14,563 bases of DNA from a bacterium. GTDB taxonomy: Bacteria; UBA8248. Below are positions 1 through 7,201 of this stretch, piece after piece. The stretch is taken from the NCBI GenBank assembly GCA_027622355.1, contig JAQBZT010000036.1, forward strand, positions 1-14,563, written 5' to 3'. A program made the position numbers and the translations under genes. A model generated the notes under the pieces. It did not search any database. It saw only the letters and a list, made by a program, of their open reading frames with translations, and was not told where the DNA came from. Within the stretch, counting starts at the first letter, position 1. Each line of letters starts with the position of its first letter.

Positions 1-418
1 CCCGGCGCCAGATGGCAATCACGAACCAGACGACGCCCGCCAGGTGCGCCAGCGCCGAAAGAATCAGGAGAAAGCGCGCGGGCTGCGCCCCCGTCCGCCA
101 GAACCACGGCTCGCCCAGGATGCGGAGCGCCAGCCCGCCCGTTATGAGATAGTAGACCGCGTAGACCGAGGGCAGGTGGTAGCGTCCCTTCGTCTCGGGA
201 TGGGCGCCCCGCTGGAGGGGGAACATCCACAAGGCGACCCCCATCACCATCATCGCGAGCCAGCCCACGAAGCCCAGGTGGGCGTGGAGGAGGAGCAGGT
301 CGCGCGGCATCCGCGCCCCCCACAGCGCGTTCACCAGCATGAAGCCGGCGCCCGAGACGAACGTTACGATAAAGAAAAAGAGGCTGGTCTTCACATAGAG
401 GCGAATCACCTTCGGCAC
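1..418 (-). CDS. Haem-copper oxidase subunit I-like membrane protein (partial, C-terminus off window)
   Basis: About 139 residues are visible, starting at GTG 418-416. A GGAGG on the minus strand lies 6 nt before this start and supports it. There are about four hydrophobic segments (residues 11-31, 42-67, 84-101, 114-137). The second begins with LLLLHAHLGF, so two histidines (45 and 47) sit at a helix start, as in small proteins related to cytochrome oxidase subunit I (cbb3/NorB-like). This suggests a membrane haem protein, but the haem-copper core is not covered by the visible part and the family call is by resemblance. The gene runs off the left edge. It is divergent from the next gene with only 17 nt between the starts, so its promoter probably lies inside that neighbour. 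Confidence 0.6.
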   Translation of the reverse strand, partial: MPKVIRLYVKTSLFFFIVTFVSGAGFMLVNALWGARMPRDLLLLHAHLGFVGWLAMMVMGVALWMFPLQRGAHPETKGRYHLPSVYAVYYLITGGLALRILGEPWFWRTGAQPARFLLILSALAHLAGVVWFVIAIWRR

Positions 419-435
419 CGGGCACCTCCCGTGGC

Positions 436-882
436 GTGAAAGAGGAGATCGATCACTTGCAGGGTACACCCCCCCGCGGCGGATGGCATGAGCGGCTCCT
501 GGCCCGGAATGAAGTGCGCAAATGGGCCCGCCTCATCGTCTGCGTCGCCTTTCACGTCATCAGCCTGGGCCTCGCCGCCGCCATCATGACCGACATCTTC
601 GGCGCGGCGCGCCCGGGCCGCTATCTCCTCATCCCGGGCGTGCTCATCGCGCTCATCATCGGCCTCTTCTACACCGCAGACCTTCCCGGGAACCGCATCG
701 CCGGGGCCGGGAATCTCGCCGGCGGCCTGAGCGCCGTCAATCTCTGGGTGGACATCTCCTACCGGGCCGGGGCAAGCGGCGCGCTCGCCTATCTCGCCCG
801 CTGGGAGGTCTGGCTCGCCTACCTCCTCAACGCCGCCCTCATCCTCGCCGCCGGATGGTGGATGGAAAAGCGCCGGGCCTAG
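436..882 (+). CDS. Small integral membrane protein, unknown function
   Basis: The frame encodes 148 residues from a GTG start. I do not recognise the family. After a charged N-terminus there are at least three hydrophobic stretches (about 33-52, 62-81 and 122-142), and the protein ends in WWMEKRRA, a positive tail after the last membrane segment. The start is uncertain: no Shine-Dalgarno precedes GTG 436, and an in-frame GTG at 514 would give a shorter protein beginning just before the first membrane segment. The gene is divergent from and almost abuts the oxidase-like gene. Third-codon GC bias and the ordered hydrophobic pattern favour this frame over the arginine/proline-rich overlapping frames. 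Confidence 0.55.
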   Translation: MKEEIDHLQGTPPRGGWHERLLARNEVRKWARLIVCVAFHVISLGLAAAIMTDIFGAARPGRYLLIPGVLIALIIGLFYTADLPGNRIAGAGNLAGGLSAVNLWVDISYRAGASGALAYLARWEVWLAYLLNAALILAAGWWMEKRRA

Positions 883-1271
883 CCCGCCGCCGGCTCGGTC
901 TTCGCCGCCGCGTGAAGCTCTTCTTGGCCGTGTGAAGCTCTTTCTGGAAAACCCGGTTTTTCAACTCATCGAGCGAGAGGGCGTGAAAGACGCGGTGGCC
1001 GTTGTCGTCGAGGGAGCGGCGCTCGTCTCGTGAAAGCCCCCGCCCCGCGAAAAGCCCGCCCCGCGAAAGGAGGGAGCCGCGCGGAGACAGGAATCCCGGG
1101 GCGAACCCGAGGCCACCACTCCTCTTTCGAGAACCCCGCACGGGTCCCGAATTATCCCTTGAGGAGCCCCGCACGACCCCCAATGCGCTCGATAATCGTT
1201 CCGCATTATGGCAGATTTCCTCCACCGGACAAAAAGCGCGAAAGAGGGGGAAGAACGGGGAGAAAAATGAG
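883..1271 (+). other. Gene-poor stretch upstream of the hydrolase gene
   Basis: I can support no gene in these 389 bases. Visible structure: (a) an imperfect direct repeat of about 16 bp, GTGAAGCTCTTCTTGG at 912 and GTGAAGCTCTTTCTGG at 932; (b) a 33-codon plus-strand frame from GTG 932 to TGA 1033 reading VKLFLENPVFQLIEREG and onward, GC-biased at third positions but without a ribosome site; (c) on the minus strand over the same bases, a plausible-looking stretch LDELKNRVFQKELHTAKKSF with no convincing start; (d) a duplicated GCCCGCCCCGCGAAA-type unit at about 1036-1068; (e) a CCCCGCACG motif twice between 1130 and 1180. It may hold a decayed gene or the hydrolase promoter. No clear -35/-10 pair was found. 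Confidence 0.4.
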
Positions 1272-2162
1272 ATGCGCAAGGTGTTGACGAAGTGGAAAAC
1301 CGGACTTGTGAAGGTGGCGCCCGGCTGCTGGGCCTACATCCAGGGGGGCGGCCTCAACGTCTCGAACGCGGGCCTCATCGCCGGCGCTGACGCCGCCCTC
1401 GCCGTGGACGCCCTCTACGTGCGCCCGATGACCCAGGCCTTCCGCCGGGCGATCGCGAAGGCGGTGAAAAAGCCCCTCCGCCACATCGTCTGCACCCACC
1501 ACCACGCCGATCACACCCTCGGCCTCGCCTGGTTCCCGAAGGAGATTCCCGTCATCGCCTCAGAGACCATGCGGGCGCACATGATCGCCTCGGGCCTCGA
1601 CCTCGCCCATTTCCGCAAGGTGAATCCCGAGTTCGCGAAAGAGCTTCGCGGCCTGAAGCAGCGCTTCCCCGATACCACCTACGAGAAGGCCATGACCCTT
1701 CACCTCGGCGGGCGCGCCGTCCAGCTGCGCCACCCCGGCCACGCGCATTCGCCGGGCGACACCATCCTCTACGTGCCGGACGCGCAGGTGCTCTACACCG
1801 GAGACATCTGCTTCAACTTCGTCACCCCCGCCACGTTCAACGCCGACATCGGCGGCTGGATCCGGATCGCCCGCGATCTCCTCAAGCTCAAGATCCGCCA
1901 CATCATCCCCGGCCACGGCCCGGTGACCGACCGGCGCGGCTTGGAGGAAACTTTGGGCTATCTGGAAAAAATCCGCCGCGAGGCCCGAAAGCGCTTTCAG
2001 GCCGGGATGCCTGCCCGCCGCGCCGCGAAGGAAATCCCCCTCGGCGGCTATGCCGATTGGATGAAGCCCGACCGCGTCGAGCAGGCGGTTCTGAAACTCT
2101 ACAACGAGTTCAGGGGAAAGGCCGGGGAAACGATTTCGTTGGATCAAGCGAGAGGGGGGTAG
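1272..2162 (+). CDS. Metallo-beta-lactamase fold hydrolase
   Basis: The protein has 296 residues. The frame is open further upstream, but ATG 1272 is chosen because GGGGAG lies about 9 nt before it and the extension is low-complexity. Metal ligands of the fold are all visible: THHHADH (His76, His78, Asp80, His81), PGHAHSPGD (His157), TGD (Asp178) and PGHGP (His215). This is the binuclear zinc or iron site of glyoxalase II-like MBL hydrolases. The middle part, PGHAHSPGDTILYVPD, is typical of the subgroup acting on thioesters, lactones or related small molecules; the substrate is unknown. No signal peptide is seen, so it is probably cytoplasmic. It converges with the AT-rich gene that follows. 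Confidence 0.88.
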   Translation: MRKVLTKWKTGLVKVAPGCWAYIQGGGLNVSNAGLIAGADAALAVDALYVRPMTQAFRRAIAKAVKKPLRHIVCTHHHADHTLGLAWFPKEIPVIASETMRAHMIASGLDLAHFRKVNPEFAKELRGLKQRFPDTTYEKAMTLHLGGRAVQLRHPGHAHSPGDTILYVPDAQVLYTGDICFNFVTPATFNADIGGWIRIARDLLKLKIRHIIPGHGPVTDRRGLEETLGYLEKIRREARKRFQAGMPARRAAKEIPLGGYADWMKPDRVEQAVLKLYNEFRGKAGETISLDQARGG

Positions 2163-2172
2163 GGGGGATTTT

Positions 2173-2853
2173 TTATCTTCGACTCCACAAAGAACCGAAG
2201 TTGTAAAATTGATAGGGGTCTAAATAATGGCCATAAAGATAAATTTTCAAAGAATCTAAAATGTTCTTGGTGATTAGAATAATAAATTCTACCGGGTAAA
2301 CAAGTTCCCATGTTGTAGGTCCACCAATTACTGTATGCATATGGTAATGAGGATTTGGATTGCCAAAAACAGGGATGCTTTGCCCTGGTTCTCTGAATTC
2401 GTGAACTATGTGGTTGCGATACAGGTAGAAGAGATTTGATTGAGAATTATTTAAGATACATTTTTCCTCTTGAGTAGTTGTAGCGCTTGAAACAATTCCG
2501 GTTAGCCAGGGGTCAACAACATCTATTCCATAAATTCTTCCAGATGACCAGCTGCCAATTCTTCTAGCAACCTCGCTTTCAAGGCTACCTCCTAAGGTGG
2601 CGGGTTCGTTTCTTAGGTTAAGAAGTAATTGGGGGAGACAAATCCTTGTAGCATTTTTCCATTGCCCACAGGTTTCAATGATTTTAGTGAAACGATACCG
2701 GTTATTTCTATTTGGAAATCTAGGAATAGATAATGTGTCAATAATGGTGACAATTAAGATTTTTTTGTAAAGAGGATCAATGCCGAGGGAAGAGATTTCG
2801 TCGATTTTTTCTTTGAAAAAATCACAGTAGTTATCTATTTGAGCGTAAGACAT
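2173..2853 (-). CDS. HEPN-motif protein, AT-rich, probably acquired (putative RNase)
   Basis: The protein has 226 residues and starts at ATG 2853; no clear Shine-Dalgarno is seen. Residues 144-157 read LYRNHIVHEFREPG, containing the R-N-x3-H signature (Arg146, Asn147, His151) of HEPN domains, whose members are often metal-independent RNases in toxin-antitoxin, abortive-infection or other defence systems. The surrounding sequence is helical and rich in I, Y and N. Base composition is strikingly AT-rich compared with both neighbours, with codons such as ATT, TTA and AAA common, which indicates recent transfer. No nucleotidyltransferase (MNT) antitoxin or other partner is adjacent. The exact family was not recognised. 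The RNase role is inferred from one motif, so it could also be an inactive or regulatory HEPN protein. Confidence 0.72.
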   Translation of the reverse strand: MSYAQIDNYCDFFKEKIDEISSLGIDPLYKKILIVTIIDTLSIPRFPNRNNRYRFTKIIETCGQWKNATRICLPQLLLNLRNEPATLGGSLESEVARRIGSWSSGRIYGIDVVDPWLTGIVSSATTTQEEKCILNNSQSNLFYLYRNHIVHEFREPGQSIPVFGNPNPHYHMHTVIGGPTTWELVYPVEFIILITKNILDSLKIYLYGHYLDPYQFYNFGSLWSRR

Positions 2854-2900
2854 AGTAGTTGAAATCCATCAGTTTTATGGTCGAAGAATTAAAGTTGCTT

Positions 2901-3449
2901 TTACTTCTCCCTCATAACACAAAACCCCTGGCTTTCCACACGAAACGCGTTGTTGAATTTCGAGCGGAAATTCTCGAGGGCGACAACGCCGGCGAGCTCG
3001 ACGAGTTCTTCGTGGCTGAAGTGCTTCGCGGCGCGCGCGAATGTGGCGTCGTCGAGGTCGGCGTCGGTGCGGGTCATGCGGTCGGCGAAGGCGAGGGCGG
3101 CGCGCTCTTTCTCATCGAAGAGGGGGCTGGTCTCGTAGTCCGCGAGCGCCTCGAATTTCTCCATCGCGATGCCCTCTTTCATCCCACGGGATGAATTGAT
3201 GTCAATTCAGAAGGGACATCCGTTGAAAGTGGCGACCCTTGTGCAGAGCATCGCCTTGAGGCCATCGGGGAGAAGGCCCGAGTCGTTCACGCCGTCGCTC
3301 AGGGCGGCGTAGCCGAGCATGATCGAGGGCCGGTAGCCGTAGATTTTTTGGGGGTTGAGGATGAAGCCGTAGGTTTCTTTTTGCTTCTCGAAAAACTCCT
3401 GCACTTCAATTTCGTTGCCGTCGTCGGGGAGTTCGGGGATGCGGGGCAT
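2901..3449 (-). CDS. AhpD/carboxymuconolactone decarboxylase-like selenoprotein (CPFU), TGA read as Sec
   Basis: Read through one in-frame TGA (3209-3207), the gene gives 182 residues. Residues 71-85 become RVATFNGCPF-U-IDIN. In ordinary AhpD/CMD proteins this site reads NGCPFCIDIN, a CxxC thiol pair; here Cys78 is kept and Sec81 replaces the second Cys. Both halves are homologous to one family and in the same frame: the N-terminal half before the TGA, and a C-terminal half with a typical helix (ALAFADRMTR, EELVELAGVVALENFRSKFNNAFRV). AhpD-like selenoproteins are known from environmental surveys. A hairpin follows the TGA (separate entry). ATG 3449 has AAGGAG 6 nt upstream. Likely role: thiol/selenol peroxidase or reductase. 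It is the last gene of the lipoprotein-to-methyltransferase run. A nonsense pseudogene is the main alternative, judged unlikely. Confidence 0.86.
3178..3195 (-). promoter_or_regulatory. Bacterial SECIS hairpin of the AhpD-like selenoprotein
   Basis: Eleven nt after the TGA, the minus strand forms TTCATCC-CGTG-GGATGAA, a perfect 7-bp stem with a 4-nt loop. The loop G lies 20 nt after the TGA. That fits the bacterial SECIS rule of a short stem with a G near the loop start, roughly 16-37 nt downstream, recognised by SelB. An overlapping stem TGAATTG-ACAT-CAATTCA (3209-3192) includes the TGA itself and shares bases with the 5' arm. SelB binding is inferred from geometry only. Confidence 0.75.
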
Positions 3450-3463
3450 TTCGGTCTCCTTTT

Positions 3464-3489
3464 TCTAGAGCCAGCTGTCTAGAGCCAGC
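3464..3489. repeat. 12-bp direct duplication spanning a stop codon
   Basis: TCTAGAGCCAGC occurs at 3464-3475 and again at 3478-3489, a 14-bp period. The second copy holds the stop codon (TAG on the minus strand) and the last codons of the methyltransferase; the first copy lies just after it, in the short gap before the selenoprotein's Shine-Dalgarno. It looks like a small tandem duplication of the gene end and has no evident function. Confidence 0.7.
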
Positions 3490-3931
3490 GGCGGACCCGC
3501 CGGGCGTATTCCAGGTAGAGATCGCCGAACTGCGCTTCCAGCTCTTTTTCCTCGCGGGGGACCTGATAGAGGTTCAGCGCGAGGGCGAAGCCGATCGGCG
3601 CGGTGAAGGCGGGGAGGGAGCCCAGCGCGAGGGCGCCCCCCATGAGCAAAAGAACCATCCCAAGATACATCGGGTTGCGGCTGAAGCGGTAGAGGCCTCG
3701 CTCGACGATGCAGGCGGGGGTCTTCTCGGGCTTGAGCGGGGTGCCCGCGCGGGTGAACTGGATCGCGGCGATGATGAGGAGGGCGAGGCCCGCCGCGATG
3801 AAGAGCGCGGCGGCGATCAGCAGCCCGGGCGGGGCGAAGGTCCAGCCCCTGAGGCGGAGGTGAAAGAGAATGCCGAGGAGAAGAAAAAAGAGCGCCTGAA
3901 GGGGCGGGCGGTTTCTAATCGTTTCCTTCAT
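3479..3931 (-). CDS. Isoprenylcysteine/phospholipid-type methyltransferase family membrane protein
   Basis: The protein has 150 residues. ATG 3931 overlaps the end of rimO by 17 nt; a longer in-frame reading is only rimO sequence in another frame and was discarded. There are hydrophobic segments at about 12-28, 35-58, 88-108 and 110-124. Family landmarks are GLYRFSRNPMYLG (79-91) and the C-terminal REEKELEAQFGDLYLEYARRVRRW (126-149), the SAM-site pattern of small bacterial ICMT/PEMT-like enzymes. These methylate thiols, lipids or small molecules in the inner membrane; the substrate here is unknown. It is 29 nt upstream of the selenoprotein gene and likely cotranscribed with it. Confidence 0.85.
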   Translation of the reverse strand: MKETIRNRPPLQALFFLLLGILFHLRLRGWTFAPPGLLIAAALFIAAGLALLIIAAIQFTRAGTPLKPEKTPACIVERGLYRFSRNPMYLGMVLLLMGGALALGSLPAFTAPIGFALALNLYQVPREEKELEAQFGDLYLEYARRVRRWL

Positions 3932-5333
3932 CGGCCCCCCGCCCCCGCGCCACGAGGTCCACCCCGTCGGTCGAGATGATCTCGCAGGGGAGGATATCGC
4001 CGGGCGCGGCTTCCGTTTCATCGAGAAAGACCTCCCCGTCCACCTCGGGGGCCTGGTGGCGCGTCCTCCCGTGGAGCAGGCCCTCCGCCGTCACCCCGAG
4101 GGTGAGTACGTCCAGCGTTCTGCCGATGAGGGCTTCGCTTTCTTCTTTCTGAATCTCTGTCTGCACCGCCTGAAGCGCGCGGAGCCGCCCGCGGCGCACC
4201 GCGATCGGCACCTGATCGGGCAGCCGCGCCGCGATGGAGCCCTCCTCCGGGGAGAAGACGAAGCCGCCCAGTCTCGCGAAGCGCACCTCGCGCACGAAAT
4301 CGAGGAGGAGCTCGAAGTCTTCATCCGTTTCGCCGGGGAAGCCGACGAGCATGGTGGTGCGAAGGGCCACGCCGGGGATTTCTTTTTTGATGCGCGCGAT
4401 GAGATCGCGGGTTTCTTTCTCGTCAATTCCGCGGCGCATGGCGGCGAGGACGTTCGTCGAAATGTGCTGGAGGGGCATGTCCACGTACTCGCAGACCTTC
4501 GGCAGCTCGCGGAAGGCGTCGAGAAGCTCGTCCGTCACCCCGCGCGGGTAGTTGTAGAGGACACGGATCCAGGAGAGGTCTTCCACATCGTTCAGCCGCC
4601 CGAGCAGCCCCGCGAGGGAGAAGCCCATCCCCCGGTCGGTGCCGTAGCTGGTGATCTCCTGGGCGAGGAGGTTGACCTCCTTCACTCCCGCCGCGGCGAG
4701 CGCCTCGGCTTCCTCGATGACGATATCGACGGGCCGGGAGCGGAACCTTCCCCGGAACCTCGGGATGACGCAGAAGGTGCAGGGCCGGGAGCAGCCCTCG
4801 GCGACTTTGAGGTAGGCCGAGGGGCCCGGCTCCGCGAGCAGGCGGGGGAGCCTTCTGCCGTAGTCCATGAGGGTGTCGGAGAAAGCCTCCCGCGCGGGGA
4901 GGGCGCCCTCCGCGCGTGCGGCGAGAAGCTCGGGCAGGCGGTCGTATTCTCTTGTGCCGATGAAGAGGTCCACCTCGGGGAGGCCCTGGGCGAGCTCGCC
5001 GCGGTAGCGCTCCGCGAGGCAGCCCGCGACGACGAGGGTCTGGAGATTGCCGCTCTCCTTGAGCTGGGCGATCTCCAGAATGGTGTCAATGGATTCGCGC
5101 TTGGCGTCCTCGATGAAGCCGCAGGTGTTGACGATGGCGACCTGGGCTTCCCCGGCGTCCCCCGTGAGGCGGTAGCCGGCGTCCGCGAGGGCGGCGAGCA
5201 TGATCTCGCTGTCCACGGTGTTCTTGGCGCAGCCGAGGGAGATGAGGGCAGCGGCGGGAGCATCCGCGGGAAGCGCGGGCGCCGCGCGGCGGATGATCTC
5301 GCTCTTGTCCTGAATCTGGAGAAGATCGCTCAC
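3915..5333 (-). CDS. rimO: Ribosomal protein uS12 (S12) methylthiotransferase RimO
   Basis: The protein has 472 residues and starts at GTG 5333, with GGGGGAGG just upstream. RimO adds a methylthio group to a conserved Asp of ribosomal protein S12, using two 4Fe-4S clusters. The N-terminal MTTase domain has ISLGCAKNTVDSE (Cys35), NTCGFI (Cys71) and AGCLAERY (Cys105). The radical SAM motif is EGCSRPCTFCVIPRFRG (Cys181, Cys185, Cys188). PLQHIS and GFPGET follow, then a C-terminal TRAM-like region (from about 405) with GRTRHQAPEVDGEVF, the variant typical of RimO rather than MiaB. The start overlaps the stop of the upstream radical SAM gene in GTGA, implying translational coupling. A longer open frame upstream to 6131 is shadow sequence of that gene. 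Confidence 0.95.
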   Translation of the reverse strand: MSDLLQIQDKSEIIRRAAPALPADAPAAALISLGCAKNTVDSEIMLAALADAGYRLTGDAGEAQVAIVNTCGFIEDAKRESIDTILEIAQLKESGNLQTLVVAGCLAERYRGELAQGLPEVDLFIGTREYDRLPELLAARAEGALPAREAFSDTLMDYGRRLPRLLAEPGPSAYLKVAEGCSRPCTFCVIPRFRGRFRSRPVDIVIEEAEALAAAGVKEVNLLAQEITSYGTDRGMGFSLAGLLGRLNDVEDLSWIRVLYNYPRGVTDELLDAFRELPKVCEYVDMPLQHISTNVLAAMRRGIDEKETRDLIARIKKEIPGVALRTTMLVGFPGETDEDFELLLDFVREVRFARLGGFVFSPEEGSIAARLPDQVPIAVRRGRLRALQAVQTEIQKEESEALIGRTLDVLTLGVTAEGLLHGRTRHQAPEVDGEVFLDETEAAPGDILPCEIISTDGVDLVARGRGADEGND

Positions 5334-6658
5334 GGCGCCTCCCCCAGGGGAGCCGAGGCGCGGGGGTCGAGGTGCCATTCTTCCTTCGGCCGGTTGAAGT
5401 AGCGAAGCGCCACGCCCGGAAGCTCCTCGCGGAGGATTTCCATGAGACGGACGATGCCCATGGCCTCTCCCTTGTCCTCGGCATCGCCGAGGGTGTGGAG
5501 GTAGAGCGCCGGGTCGATGCAGAGGTTTTTCATCTGGAGGACGTGGAGGCCGGTTCTTTCGCAGAAAGCGAGCAGGGCCTCGGCCTCGGCCTCCCGGTCC
5601 GTCACGCCGGGGAAGACGAGATAGTTGAGCTGGGTGTAGAGGCCCGCGTCCACTGCGGCGCGGGCGCACGCCTCGACCTCGGCCAGGCCGTAGTCCTCGG
5701 GCCGGTAGTAGGCCCGGTGCCATTCGGGGAGCGCGCTGTTCGTGCTGATGCGGATGCTCTCGAGGCCCGCCGCCGCGAGCTTCGGAATGGTCTCGGGCAG
5801 GCTCCCGTTCGTGTTGAGGTGGAGGGTGCCGCGCCCTGTTTTCTCGCGAATCAGCCGGCAGGCGCGCTCGATGACGCCCGCCTGAAGGAGGGGCTCGCCC
5901 TCGCAGCCCTGGCCGAAGCTGGCGAGGGCCTTTTCGGCGCCCTCGAGGTGGGGCGCCGCGATCTGGGCGATCTCCTCGGGGGAGGGGGCGAAGGGAATCC
6001 GCGGGTGGCTGGCCGGGAAAAGGCCGTCCGGCTGGAGGGAGATGCAGCCCCGGCAGTCGGCGTTGCAGAGTGGGGCGATGGGGATGCCCATCTCCCATCT
6101 TTCCTGGAAAAAGTTTTTTGCCGCGAAGCAATGCGACTCGGTGGCGCAGTACTCAAGATGGGGGACAAGCCTGTTTTTGGGGTGCCTTCCCTTCATCTCG
6201 GCGATGCGCTCCGGGAGCCCCCGGTCGTCGAACTGCTCGGGGCGCCATCTGGGCAGATCGTCCACCTCGACGGCGGCGCATACGAATTTTCCGCTGTCCG
6301 GATCGAAGCCGAGCGCGGTATACGCCCAGAGAGGAAGGGGGGGCGCGGTCTCGTTCCTTTCCGCGAAGGGGAGGAGCGTGCGGGTATAGCCGGGAGCCGG
6401 AAAGACGCAGGCCGCCTGCAGGGGAATGGCGCCCTGGCCCCAGTCGGCTTCCTCGACGGTGATGAGCTCGTCCGCCTCCGGGTCGCCGCCCACGGGAAAG
6501 CTGTCGGGGATGGTGAAGAACTTGCTCCCCTCGGGAAGGGGGGAGAGCTCTTCGGGGCCGGGGGCGACGACTTCTGACCCGAGGGCGCCCACCATTTCCA
6601 GGTCCGGGTGCTCGAAAATGTTGCCTTCCGGATCGGCGGCCACCATCAAGGGGGGCAT
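5330..6658 (-). CDS. Radical SAM protein, unassigned function
   Basis: The protein has 442 residues and starts at ATG 6658, with GAGG about 9 nt upstream. The first ~190 residues are a domain I do not recognise, with scattered cysteines (84, 127, 171, 177). The radical SAM cluster motif follows: PLCNADCRGCISLQP (Cys198, Cys202, Cys205), then FGQGCEGEPLLQAG, HLNTNGSLP and ISTNSALPEWHRAYYRPEDYG, typical SAM-binding and barrel elements. Having the motif at about 200 instead of near the N-terminus makes this a composite protein. The stop overlaps the rimO start by 4 nt, so the two are coupled. A role in cofactor, peptide or RNA modification is possible; nothing in the sequence decides it. Confidence 0.82.
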   Translation of the reverse strand: MPPLMVAADPEGNIFEHPDLEMVGALGSEVVAPGPEELSPLPEGSKFFTIPDSFPVGGDPEADELITVEEADWGQGAIPLQAACVFPAPGYTRTLLPFAERNETAPPLPLWAYTALGFDPDSGKFVCAAVEVDDLPRWRPEQFDDRGLPERIAEMKGRHPKNRLVPHLEYCATESHCFAAKNFFQERWEMGIPIAPLCNADCRGCISLQPDGLFPASHPRIPFAPSPEEIAQIAAPHLEGAEKALASFGQGCEGEPLLQAGVIERACRLIREKTGRGTLHLNTNGSLPETIPKLAAAGLESIRISTNSALPEWHRAYYRPEDYGLAEVEACARAAVDAGLYTQLNYLVFPGVTDREAEAEALLAFCERTGLHVLQMKNLCIDPALYLHTLGDAEDKGEAMGIVRLMEILREELPGVALRYFNRPKEEWHLDPRASAPLGEAP

Positions 6659-6676
6659 GGGATGTGTCCTCGGCCG

Positions 6677-7177
6677 CTAGCGGGGAGCGATGTAGCCGCG
6701 GTAGCGCGGCGTGTTGTGGGCCTGGCGAAGCAGCACGAAGGTGTTGCGCACTTTGTCGAGATGGCGCTGGATGTCCAACCCCTGTTGCGCGGGGATGCGC
6801 TTCTCCTCGAGCTGGCGGCCGGCGACGGCGAGGCCATCCTGCGCGTCCCGGAGGATGCGCTTTTCATCCGGCTCCAGCGGTACCCCGCGCTCGCGGATGT
6901 AGGTGGTGAGTTCCGCCATGTGCCCGGACAATTCGCGGTGCTCGCGGAGGAGCTGATGGCGGTTACGGTCGAGAAGGAGCCGGCCGACCAGATTTTCGCT
7001 CAACTGGCCCGCCCCCCGGCCGATGGCGCCGATGCCCTGGGCGCCCTTTTCGACCGCCCGGGCGGGAAGCGTCACGGTTTCCTCCGCCGCCTGGCGGGAG
7101 GAAGTGGAACAGCCGGCCAGGGCGAGGGCGAATCCGGCGGAAAGGAAGGCCCGCTGGATGACTGAGGGCGGAAACAT
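6677..7177 (-). CDS. Predicted lipoprotein, unknown function
   Basis: The protein has 166 residues from ATG 7177, with GGGAG 7 nt upstream; a frame extension to 7225 was rejected because this start gives a proper signal peptide. Residues 1-23 form a lipoprotein signal: a short basic N-terminus, a hydrophobic core FLSAGFALAL and lipobox LAGC with Cys23 as the lipidated residue. The mature part is small, charged and probably mostly helical (about 60-150, rich in L, R, E and Q), and ends in NTPRYRGYIAPR. No enzyme motif is visible. It should sit in the cell envelope facing the periplasm, which implies a Gram-negative type envelope. It is the first gene of the minus-strand run, 18 nt before the radical SAM gene. 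Confidence 0.78.
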   Translation of the reverse strand: MFPPSVIQRAFLSAGFALALAGCSTSSRQAAEETVTLPARAVEKGAQGIGAIGRGAGQLSENLVGRLLLDRNRHQLLREHRELSGHMAELTTYIRERGVPLEPDEKRILRDAQDGLAVAGRQLEEKRIPAQQGLDIQRHLDKVRNTFVLLRQAHNTPRYRGYIAPR

Positions 7178-7201
7178 GGGGGGTCTCCCGGAAAATCTGC
7201 T

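Noticed and set aside
2901..3449. Two separate genes or a nonsense pseudogene for the AhpD-like protein
   Set aside because: Both halves are the same frame and family, the TGA replaces the second catalytic Cys exactly, and a SECIS-like hairpin follows; a random nonsense mutation is unlikely to meet all three conditions.
5334..6131. N-terminal extension of rimO to 6131
   Set aside because: The extension overlaps the radical SAM gene out of frame and is Arg/Pro-rich; the GTG at 5333 has a ribosome site and coupled overlap.
4056..6577. Long plus-strand open frames over rimO and the radical SAM gene
   Set aside because: Minus-strand genes are unmistakable; the plus-strand frames have no recognisable domain.
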